In this document: piece after piece, positions 57,101 through 64,000 of the stretch
How the letters are laid out: the number at the start of each line of letters is the position of its first letter
Numbering within the stretch: position 1 is the stretch's first letter
Origin: Paracentrotus lividus
Taxonomy: Eukaryota; Echinodermata; Echinoidea; Camarodonta; Echinidae
DNA length: 64,000 bases
Assembly: GCA_940671915.1 (NCBI GenBank)
Contig: CALNVZ010002100.1
Span: 19,940,733-20,004,732, forward strand
Reading direction: 5' to 3'
Notes under the pieces: model-generated
The model's input: the letters and a program-made list of their open reading frames with translations, nothing else
What the model was told of the DNA's origin: nothing
Database searches by the model: none
Program-made: the position numbers and the translations under genes

Positions 57101-58061
57101 TCAATGTAGATGAAACATTTTGTTGAGTACCTATAACCTTGTAGATGCCCTCCATTACACACTTTACTGGTCGTTGGAGTCTCTGGGAATGTGTTTCATT
57201 TAAGCTCATACTTTTATTGTCCCCTGTTTACCTTCAGATCACCCATTAAGAAGATTAATGAGGATTAGTACGAATAGGGTCAATTGTTACAGCTTCAATA
57301 GAAAGGTCACACTGTGAAGCTTTCATTGTACTCAAATGAGGAATGATTCAACTCTTGATAATTGGGATATATTTTGAAGGATAGTGACAGCCTAAAATAA
57401 ATATAAATAATGTGGTAAAAGTTTTTTGAGAGGGCTGCATGCAGAGTTCTCAAGGGTTATTTACGGGTCACGTATGTCACAAACGTTTCTTTTTTTAATA
57501 CTCCCTCATATTGCTTTATAATCTAAATTCACAAATGTTTTGAAATTGAATTTAAAATGTTGGACATAATGTAATATAGGGCTCATGTTTCTAGCAAAGT
57601 TACTCTCTAAACATTTGGAGCTCAGCTTTATTATCTAGTAAGACTATTCTGAATAATGATCAAGGTATAGACAAATTCGGTTTGGGTGCTGTTTTTTATG
57701 CAAATTAGCTAACTGGGGGGCTTCTAGTATGCGTAACAAAGGAAAATGTACATACGACATACGCGCACCTGGCTCAATGCAAACCCATCTGAAGCCCCCC
57801 ACCTATATTATCTCAGAAAATTTCCTCACTTCTTTCTAGTAAGTAGTATCCACATTTACAGAAAGGGAATCAATTACATTGTCATTTGTAAGTTTCAAGA
57901 CTGTTTTAATCGTTTTAAACTGTATGAATGTATTTCTTTCAGGTATATCCGAGTGGGAGTCAGAGGACGCCATCTTAGCCTCTATTCTTGCCCAGTCTCA
58001 CCAGGAATACTTGGACACTCTCATCCGTAGCACTCACAAGGACACCGACTCGGACAGTTGA
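48522..58061 (+). CDS. OTUD5: OTUD5 (DUBA) deubiquitinase, complete coding region in nine exons
   Basis: Exons 48522-49031, 52282-52375, 52965-53029, 53697-53853, 54483-54631, 55124-55315, 56109-56619, 56917-57069 and 57943-58061 join in phase to 1950 bases, 649 residues plus TGA. OTUD5 is an OTU-family cysteine protease that removes ubiquitin chains; in mammals it restrains interferon signalling through TRAF3. The start MTILPKKK is the family N-terminus, with A at -3. The catalytic loop is DGACLF, with Asp193 and Cys196; the histidine is His301 in NVHYNSV. The Cys-His spacing is 105 against 110 in human, explained by a five-residue gap. Ser154 in NSGDEHE matches the CK2-phosphorylated Ser177 of human DUBA. 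Residues 390-560 are low-complexity His/Ser and Gln. The C-terminus ([17 protein letters not shown]) matches the ubiquitin-interacting helix. An extra small exon in intron 1 cannot be excluded. Confidence 0.95.
49721..50798. mobile_element. 1.08 kb inverted-repeat element in OTUD5 intron 1
   Basis: The left end GGTCGTGTGTTATGAACTCG is inverted at the right end as CGAACTTATAACACACGGCC. CGCC and GTTACGC follow the left end and are matched inverted at the right. The inside carries two diverged copies of a unit of about 220 bp (CCTGTACAAAGTCA, CTGCCAAATTTTGGC, AAACTGAAGCTTATAAACTG). A GC-rich AAGCGGCGCCGCC doublet lies at 49951-49978. The 148-codon frame inside (50131-50577) is not recognised. 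Confidence 0.6.
51928..52240 (-). pseudogene. LINE reverse transcriptase C-terminal fragment
   Basis: Minus-strand frame with [20 protein letters not shown] then AFRLRL, the R-T-x-R-x-W-N-x-L-P-x-x-I motif found near the C-terminus of many non-LTR reverse transcriptases. Upstream residues ([14 protein letters not shown], then ending ARILE before a stop) are broken from it. It is a truncated remnant, ending about 40 bases before OTUD5 exon 2. Confidence 0.65.
52282..52375 (+). CDS. OTUD5: OTUD5 exon 2: catalytic cysteine
   Basis: Acceptor TTAG, donor TTG|GTAAGC. Encodes [18 protein letters not shown] then [13 protein letters not shown]. It contains the oxyanion-loop Asp193 and nucleophile Cys196. 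Human OTUD5 reads nearly the same here (KALRDKKGFIIKQM, DGACLFRAV). Confidence 0.95.
52965..53029 (+). CDS. OTUD5: OTUD5 exon 3: OTU core
   Basis: Acceptor TCTGCAG, donor ATG|GTAATC. Encodes [20 protein letters not shown] then YM, the helix after the catalytic cysteine, nearly identical to the human sequence. Confidence 0.95.
53085..53290 (+). mobile_element. Old, decayed copy of the TACTGTATAAG MITE in OTUD5 intron 3
   Basis: TGATTTTGGACTAAGTGGTG, TAGTAATTTTTGCAAGG and CTTACTTTGTTAGATTTGC follow the order of the younger copies elsewhere (GATTTTGGACTAG, GGAAATTTTCGCGA, AACTCGCGAAATTCGC), with the CG dinucleotides mostly changed. The ends are lost. Confidence 0.4.
53697..53853 (+). CDS. OTUD5: OTUD5 exon 4: OTU core
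   Basis: Acceptor CAACAG, donor ACAG|GTATAT. Encodes residues 224-275, including [17 protein letters not shown] and [17 protein letters not shown], both well conserved in the family. It ends in phase 1. Confidence 0.95.
54483..54631 (+). CDS. OTUD5: OTUD5 exon 5: catalytic histidine
   Basis: Acceptor TTTCTAG, donor GGG|GTAAGT. Encodes residues 276-325, including [20 protein letters not shown] with catalytic His301. The exon 4-5 junction gives YST-EPIN; mammals have a few more residues here (YSTGTSAVEPIN). Confidence 0.95.
54945..55010 (+). repeat. Possible tRNA-derived SINE fragment in OTUD5 intron 5
   Basis: GTGGTCTAGTGGATAAG resembles an A-box-containing D-arm. The expected B box (GGTTCGAATCC-like) is only loosely matched by GGAGCTCAAGC. 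A degenerate remnant at best. Confidence 0.3.
55124..55315 (+). CDS. OTUD5: OTUD5 exon 6: helical segment after the OTU fold
   Basis: Two AGs are close together. The CAG at 55121-55123 keeps the frame open, while the AG at 55129-55130 would give an immediate stop. Encodes 64 residues, including [17 protein letters not shown], which is identical to the vertebrate segment. Donor GCA|GTAAGT. Confidence 0.95.
56109..56619 (+). CDS. OTUD5: OTUD5 exon 7: His/Ser tandem-repeat and Gln-rich linker
   Basis: Acceptor CTTGCAG, donor GCAG|GTAATT. It begins with ATCSSA, shared with mammals. Next are three KHSSG-type repeats, then an about 11-residue repeat of the form [10 protein letters not shown] or [10 protein letters not shown] in roughly six copies, then a Ser/Arg/Pro stretch and a QQ-rich end. 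The His repeat is not in mammalian OTUD5 as I recall it. It is likely disordered. Confidence 0.93.
56917..57069 (+). CDS. OTUD5: OTUD5 exon 8: disordered linker
   Basis: Acceptor AAACAG, donor TATG|GTGAGA, phase 1 at both ends. Encodes 51 residues rich in Ser, Pro and Gly, ending [10 protein letters not shown]. It is poorly conserved; support comes from phase and splice sites. Confidence 0.88.
57943..58061 (+). CDS. OTUD5: OTUD5 exon 9: C-terminal UIM-like helix and stop
   Basis: Acceptor CTTTCAG. Encodes [20 protein letters not shown] then [18 protein letters not shown] and TGA. It matches the human ending ([23 protein letters not shown]), which includes the ubiquitin-interacting motif: acidic cluster, A-x-x-x-S-type helix. 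Confidence 0.95.
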
Positions 58062-58451
58062 CCTGTAGGAAGACCCAAAAGCTCCAACTCACATCTCTTT
58101 CAAACGTCAAATGCAAATTTGTTGAATATAGCCAAGTTTTGTTCACCTGTCGTATGCTTAGGGTTTGTACAGTCAAACCAAGCTATATGTAGGCCTATAT
58201 AGTTGTCAACTATATTATCTCCTTCTTGACTTGTAGGGTCCCAAGATTAAAAACACATCTCTTTCAGACGTTAAATGCAAAGTAGTTGAATATAGCAAAG
58301 TTTTGTCCACCTGTCCTATGTTTAGGGTTTGTACATTCAAACCAAGCCGTCTGTATATAGCGGTCAACTACATGTACATTATCTCTCATTTTACTTGTAG
58401 GGTCCCAAGATACATCTCTTTCAAACTTCAGATGCAAAGTAGTTGCCTATA
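58062..58451 (+). repeat. Degenerate about 165-bp tandem repeat in the probable OTUD5 3'UTR (units 1 to 3, first part)
   Basis: After the stop codon a unit recurs with the landmarks ACATCTCTTTCAAACGTCA, AGTTTTGTTCACCTGTC, AGGGTTTGTACAGTCAAACC, GTCAACTA and TTGTAGGGTCCCAAGAT. Units start near 58087, 58253 and 58411; the third is cut at 58451 by a foldback element. No clear poly(A) site was fixed. Confidence 0.75.
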
Positions 58452-59760
58452 CAGGGTGTATCAATAAAAACGGGACAGTTTTGAAAAGTCTGTCAAAATT
58501 TCTTTTCAAATTATGATGTCTATATTTTGATGTTAATAGATGCTCTGAAGTCTTATCTTTCAAATGCCATTTAAAATAATAAGTTTCGTTCATGCTTGAG
58601 CGCACACAGAATGTTTTTGTCGGGGGCTCAAAAAAAGGCTTGCGCACAAAATGGAAGAAAAAGAGAAATACGATCATCAGACTTTTTGCTAATCAGCAGA
58701 CTTACTCTTAACCGTTTCATTATCTTTGCCATTATTTTCGAATTTTGCTATCAAAATTAATTTACAAAGCTTTTTATTTAATTGAATTGTTTTTTTTTTT
58801 TTTTTTTTTTTTTCTCCACATGTTAACATGTTATCTTTTGGCATTGAATATTCCTTCAAACTAAAAAAAAATAAAAAAATAAAATAAAATAAAAAGACTT
58901 TTCAACCCAAGAAAGGGGATTTGGTTGGTTGATTGATTGGATTTATTTATTAATTGATCGATTGATTGAATGAAGGATTGATAGATTGACCATTTTGAAC
59001 GATTGATCGTTTGATTAATTAATTTGTTTCTTTGAAAGATTGATCAATTACTTTTTGACAGATTATTCAAATGATTGATTAAATCGTTGGAAGAATCATA
59101 GGAAATCGACTCAAGAGACTAACATAATCATTGATTAGTGAAAAGTAACAATCAATCCGAATGGGAGTACCTGATTCAGAATAATGATTCAGAATAAATA
59201 ATACCCTTTGAATTTAACCAAATTTTATTATTATTATTTTTTTTAAACCTCCGACAAAAACTTTCCGTGTTTGCTCAGGCATGAACGAAACAAATAAACA
59301 TAGCAATCAATCAATCAATCAATTAAACAACCAACCAAATCCCCTTCTTATGGGTTGACAAAAAAAAAAAAGTTTAAAGGAATATTTTTGTAAAAAGATA
59401 ACATATTAAAATGAAAACAAAACAAAACAATTAGAGTAAATAAATAGCTTTTAAATGAATTTCAAATCATAATTCGAAAAAAAGATGGCAAAGATAAAGA
59501 AAAAATTAGAGGAAGACTGCTGATTAGCAAGAAGTCTGATGATCGTAATTCTCAATTTTCCATTTGTGCGCAAGCCGTTTTTTTTGAGCCCCGACAAATG
59601 TTCTGTGTGTACTCAAGCATGAACGAAAGCTCATTTTTTAAATTGCATTTGAAAGATAAGACTTCAGAGCATCTATTAACATAAAAATATAGACATCATG
59701 ATTTAAAACAAAACTTTGACAAACTTTTCAAAACTGTCCCGTTTTTATTGATACGCACTG
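58452..59760. mobile_element. 1.3 kb foldback (palindromic) element, Tc1/mariner-like ends, TA target duplication
   Basis: The left end starts CAGGGTGTATCAATAAAAAC; the right end is the inverse, ending TTTTTATTGATACGCACTG. Both are flanked by TA. The inverted match runs through the whole element: GGGACAGTTTTGAAAAGT, GCTTGCGCACAAAATGG, AGTCTGATGATCG and the GATTGATTGATT centre all recur inverted. No transposase frame was found, so it is non-autonomous. It interrupts unit 3 of the tandem repeat, whose sister units show the empty site. Confidence 0.85.
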
Positions 59761-59762
59761 TA

Positions 59763-60083
59763 TAGCTAAGTTTTGTTCATCTATAGGGTTTGAACAGTCA
59801 AACCTGGTCAACTATATTATCTCCCTCTTCATCTCCCCAAGAATAGACACACATATCTTTCAAACTTTTTACAAATGTAAACAATATTTGTCTATAGATA
59901 AATTGTGTCCTCTCGTCAATATGTTTAGGGTTTGTGCAGTTGAACATAGCCATCTGTATAGTGGTCAACTAGATTTTCTCTCATATTAAACAAATCTCTT
60001 TTAAACGTCAAATATTAAATAGTTGCATATTAATTAGTTTTTGTCTCTTCTCTGTTCTTAGGAGTTTTGCAGTCAAATCTGTC
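59763..60083 (+). repeat. Remainder of the about 165-bp tandem repeat (units 3 to 5)
   Basis: AGCTAAGTTTTGTTCATCTA, AGGGTTTGAACAGTCAAACC and GTCAACTATATTATCTCCC continue the interrupted unit. Another unit begins near 59840, and a fifth near 59990 is cut at 60084 by the next insertion and resumes after 60853. These are more diverged than units 1 and 2. Confidence 0.65.
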
Positions 60084-60853
60084 TTAACCCTAACTTACCT
60101 GGGCTATTTCGTGAGCTTAAAGTCCTGGGGGGGGGGCCATTATGGCCCCCCCCTAAGATCTCGGCCGCGGATCGCGCGATCGCGACGAAAATTTGCATGA
60201 AGGTAGAGAATGACATAATCTACGCGGTTGTATAGGTAAATTACACGAAATTCATATATTTTATTTTATATGAATTAATTATGCTAATTTATTCATGAAA
60301 TCATACTTTTTGCTCTAATTCACTAAATAAAGCTCATAGAAAGCTGATTTTTGGGGAAAATATTCTTTATGTCATTCCTAAGAATTGTACAAGAAAAAAA
60401 TTCCTGTACCAAAATCGATTTCTTATGTATTTTATTGTTTTTTAAATTTCTTATGTATTTCTTTGTTTTTTGACGTTTTTATTTTATTGTTTTTTCGGCA
60501 CAATTCATCAGTGACATTATTTCGGCCATAAATAGCATCAAATTAAATGACTCTTGTCAATAAAATTAAAAATAATCACTCATTTATGATTTCTAGCTGA
60601 AAACACATTTTGTATTGACTTTGTACATGAAATCACGTTTTTGAGCCATTTTTGGTCTGACGAAAATTTTTGAAAATCGTGTAACGTCGTAACGGTATAC
60701 CCGATTTTCGCGAAAATAGTTTTAAAAGATGCGCAAGACTTGAAAGTAAAAAGTCAGCGAGTGGCGTGATCAAAAAATTTTGCACTGCACATTTATCGCG
60801 AAAAATGTCGAGGGGGGGCTAAAATGGCCCCCCCCCAGGTAAGTTAGGGTTAA
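60084..60853. mobile_element. piggyBac-like non-autonomous element with TTAA duplication
   Basis: TTAA precedes CCCTAACTTACCTGGG at 60088, and the exact inverse CCCAGGTAAGTTAGGG ends at 60849 before TTAA. TTAA duplication with CCC/GGG ends is the piggyBac signature. The inside is AT-rich with TTCGCGAAA-type patches and a second inverted motif around GGCCATTATGGCCCCCCC. No transposase is present. Confidence 0.75.
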
Positions 60854-62466
60854 AGGCAACCTCTCTGTTAAGGTCACCTGTCTAAAATGGTAAACTTGAT
60901 TGTCTCTCATTTGACCTGTAAGGTCCGAAGATGTCTATAAGGTGTCTATAATTGTCTGATTGGATCCCACAAGGGAAAAAAAGTATTTTGCAGAGCATGT
61001 GGAAATTGGTAACTCTTTGATCCTTTTTGTAGCCTTTGTAGACTGGTGTAACTGCATTTCATTTTCACTGTTTTACACATTGATTTAAATTTCTGAGCAG
61101 ATTGGGCTAGTGGTTTCTTCTTTTCTTTTTGTTTTCCCTCATTTATTTCTGATGTGTTCTCAAGCTCATTAACGTAGATTTGATCGAAGTGTAATTTGAG
61201 AAATGTTCCGGATGCTGAGGCAGATAATATATGTAGATGTAAAACATTATTCGAGAAACGAAAGCATATCAAATATCATGTTGCAAATTTAATGGACCAA
61301 GTTTTAAGCAATATACAATGCATAGATTTGGATGGTATGTTTAAAGTCTCAAAATGAAAAAAGCCTATATTGATTATTGTTTAGAGTAGACTGTTTTATT
61401 TATGTTCAACAGTAAATACATGCAAGTTATCGGGAAATTGATAAATTCTTCCATTTTTATCACTAGAATCACTTAGAAGTTTATTGTCATGAGAATATAA
61501 ATTTGTTATCCCATTTTATCTTTGTGTTTCTTTATCGGATTAACAACTTTAATTGCAATGTTATGCAATTCTCATTCTAAGATTCTTAGAAGTTGTCCTC
61601 GTAAAGACTAAAATCCAATCATGACCATGTAATATATATCTATACTTGTGCTCAAACTAATTGCACATTTGAAACAGCAATTCTGATTGGTTCAATGTAA
61701 AATATTCATGCAAAATGCTACAAGGATCCTGATTGGGTATTATCAATTTGCATTTGATCGTAAATTTTTATGTTACATATGGCCCTGAAATCCTACTTTA
61801 AGTGAATTTTGTCAATGGTTTGACTGATTAAAAGCATCTATGTAGTGTATATATAGCGTGAGAGATCGTTACTAAGATATAGATCCTATAGTTTAAATTG
61901 TATTGAAATCATTTGTCTACTCGTATATCCCATTTTTACGTACAAGTTGTTGCTAAACTATATTATGAATATAAATGTGTAATACAGCTGTGAAATGCGT
62001 GAACGAACAAATCCAAATAAACTGACGTGTGCTCCACCAAAGCATGGGCATTTCATATTTTACATAACAAAAAAAAGTATGAAAACCTGCACTGCTTACA
62101 ACCATTTGCATTCATATATTATGTGAATTCAAGTATTTGATATGTTGATTGAATAATACAAGATCATACTCAATAGTTATCTTAAACTTTTTCTGTGTGT
62201 AGGATTAATGCTGCTATGAAACCATATATGTTTATGCTTCATAAAAAATAATGTGTAGTGGATGATAAAAATAGTGCATAAGGTTATTTGTTTTATGAAA
62301 AGAATGATTTTTATAGTACCTAACAAGAAAAATTAGATTCTGAAAATTCTTTTTGATATCACCTTCCACACGCAAGTTTTATTACCATAATGTGAGTAGG
62401 ATTACTGCTGCTATGAGACCATATATGTTCGTAAATATTATCTGCTGTGGATGATAACAATAGTGC
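60854..62466 (+). other. Region downstream of OTUD5; end of repeat unit 5, then AT-rich sequence and a local duplication
   Basis: 60854-60935 completes repeat unit 5 (AGGTCACCTGTC, TTGACCTGTAAGGTCCGAAG). From about 61 kb the sequence is AT-rich with no supported exon. 62195-62330 and 62392-62470 are two copies of a unit (ATTAATGCTGCTATGAAACC against ATTACTGCTGCTATGAGACC). AATAAA-type signals occur (for example near 62016), but the true transcript end cannot be chosen. Confidence 0.5.
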
Positions 62467-62920
62467 TTAAAGGTAGTGTCATCCTTTTGCAGGCAAAAAA
62501 TATTAAATTTCTAGTTTTTGAGAGGATATAGTTGTATGCCAATGACTATATCTTCCCACAACATGAGCTCAAATGTGTATGTTTGTCATTATATTGCAAT
62601 TATCAAAATTCATTCCTATTTTTTCGAACCTCGAAAAATACGTACCGTACGGTACGAACCGCTGACCGTTAGCGCAGAGAATAATGCACGCTGATGCGCC
62701 GTCTGTAAATTGCTGTGTGTGGTCCGTGCTGCACGCGCTGTAATATCAACGATGTTGATGGAGAGCTGGTCAAGATTGGTAGTCAGATTTTTCATATTAC
62801 TGATCTAGGCAACCTATGACGGTAAGATTGAATAGACAGTATAGGTTGATCATGTTCTAAAGTTATGCCAAGTTGCAATAGTTTTTTGCAATTTGTGAAA
62901 AAGGATGACACTACCTTTAA
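62467..62920. mobile_element. MITE of about 446 bp with TTAA flanks
   Basis: TTAA then AGGTAGTGTCATCCTTTT at the left, and AAAAGGATGACACTACCT then TTAA at the right. It is inserted in the second copy of a local duplication; the first copy (near 62270) lacks it. The interior contains a CpG-rich patch with GTACCGTACGGTACG. No coding sequence. Confidence 0.75.
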
Positions 62921-62984
62921 AATGATTTATTTTATGAAAATATTGTTAAACAAGAAACATTGATTACATGGTAAATTGCCCCTT

Positions 62985-63345
62985 GGTGTACTCTCACTTT
63001 ATGCAATGCCTGTTTGGTCTGGTCCCACATTGTCTAATCCCAATTTGTGTGTAACCACTTCATCTAATACCCATTACTAATTCATCAAATTGCCAGTTAG
63101 GCGATACCCATTTTGTCTAATACCCACTTGGTCTCACACTACTTTGTCTAACTGGTAAAATGGGGGAAACTGTCTTAGACGAAACAGGAGTTAGACCATT
63201 TGATAATTAGACAAAATTACAATCGGCCCAATTGATGATTGAAGTGGTGATTGGACTAAACAGCAATTAGACCAAAGTGATGCATACCAAATGGGTTCAG
63301 CAAACTGGTAGTAGACCAGGTGGATAAAAATCAATTACATGGAGG
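62985..63345. mobile_element. Inverted-repeat element built of GGTCTAAT-type motifs
   Basis: The left half repeats TTGTCTAATACCCA-like words; the right half repeats the inverse (GTTAGACCATTTGATAATTAGAC, split by variants). It looks like a MITE with subterminal repeats. A second member lies at 7205-7505. No ends or target duplication were fixed. Confidence 0.55.
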
Positions 63346-64000
63346 CAGGCTGCCATTGTCCTAGAATTAACGTTTTATTTCCCTGAAATATTTTCATCAG
63401 TTACCACCATTTTTCTTTCTCCTTTTTTTTTTTTTTTTTTATTTTTATTTTTTTTTTTTTCCCGCTTGTGAATACAAACCCAGACTCTCTGCGTGCATTA
63501 TGTGATCCTAGTTCTCTCTCTTAAAAATATATGTTAATATAGACACATAGTTTGCTGCAAAGAAATGCCCATGTTCTTATTTCTTGATCTATCTGCTTGT
63601 TTCAGATATTATATATGCATCGCATGAGATTTTACTTTGTCTTTCAGTGGATGTTTATAACTGAAATTGATATTCAGATTTGCTGTAGTTAAATGGTTTG
63701 ATAGAATAGGGTTTGAGATTTTCTATAGTGAACCTAACAATGAAATGTATAATATTAAAAACAGATAATTCGACTCGGGTGTAAGACTGAAATTGTTCAG
63801 TTTTGCTCTTTTTCAAGTCTGTAGCAACAGTGGGCCAGAGGACTCATTACACTTATTACTTCTTAAAATGGTTGACCATTTTTTTTGGTCTAATTATCTA
63901 GCGTAGTTTTGCACATTTCTTTATATATTTATCTCAATCTTACAACTGTATACAATATACTGACATGGCTTAGATTGGCTTTAGATATGGTAAACCATAG
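63346..64000. other. AT-rich non-coding sequence with a poly-T run
   Basis: A T-rich tract at 63420-63462 and otherwise unremarkable AT-rich DNA. No exon with acceptable splice sites was recognised. Confidence 0.5.

Overview
The window is eukaryotic nuclear DNA from an animal: genes split by 0.4-24 kb introns with GT-AG junctions, AT-rich non-coding DNA, and many inverted-repeat transposons. Two genes are recognised by family resemblance from memory (no search was run). The repeat style suggests a marine invertebrate deuterostome, most likely a sea urchin. That placement is inference; repeats can mislead, and the two genes are found across animals.

Left half (about 7.7-39.1 kb, minus strand): the 5' part of a NET1/ARHGEF3-type RhoGEF gene. 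Seven exons were assembled by hand, each with a splice donor and acceptor and with matching phases. The seventh encodes the conserved S-L-A-N-L-L-S-P-V block that precedes the DH domain. The DH-PH catalytic part must lie to the left of base 1. Four small phase-0 exons in a row (31843-34761) encode variants of one short motif: a basic KR cluster, an acidic stretch, then S-x-x-S-F. This tandem exon set is the most interesting feature here.

Middle (39.1-48.5 kb): an intergenic block between two divergently transcribed genes. It holds a Tc1/mariner-like foldback element, a duplicated 0.5 kb unit, a perfect 55-base palindrome, a 2 kb Harbinger-like element carrying a 405-bp higher-order minisatellite, an element packed with AACGTT palindromes, and an (AT)n tract.

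Right half (48.5-58.1 kb, plus strand): the complete coding region of OTUD5 (DUBA), a deubiquitinase. Nine exons make 649 residues, with catalytic Cys196 and His301, the CK2-type site at Ser154 and a C-terminal UIM-like helix. Downstream (58.1-61 kb) is a degenerate tandem repeat of about 165 bp interrupted by two clean transposon insertions, a 1.3 kb foldback (TA duplication) and a 0.76 kb piggyBac-like element (TTAA duplication). A third insertion at 62.47-62.92 kb sits in one copy of a local duplication, so an unoccupied paralogous site can be compared.

The long introns and flanks also hold at least four copies of one roughly 200-bp MITE (TACTGTATAAG ends), tandem minisatellites, Tc1 transposase remnants and a LINE reverse transcriptase fragment. 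No rRNA gene, intact tRNA gene, CRISPR array or intact transposase was seen.
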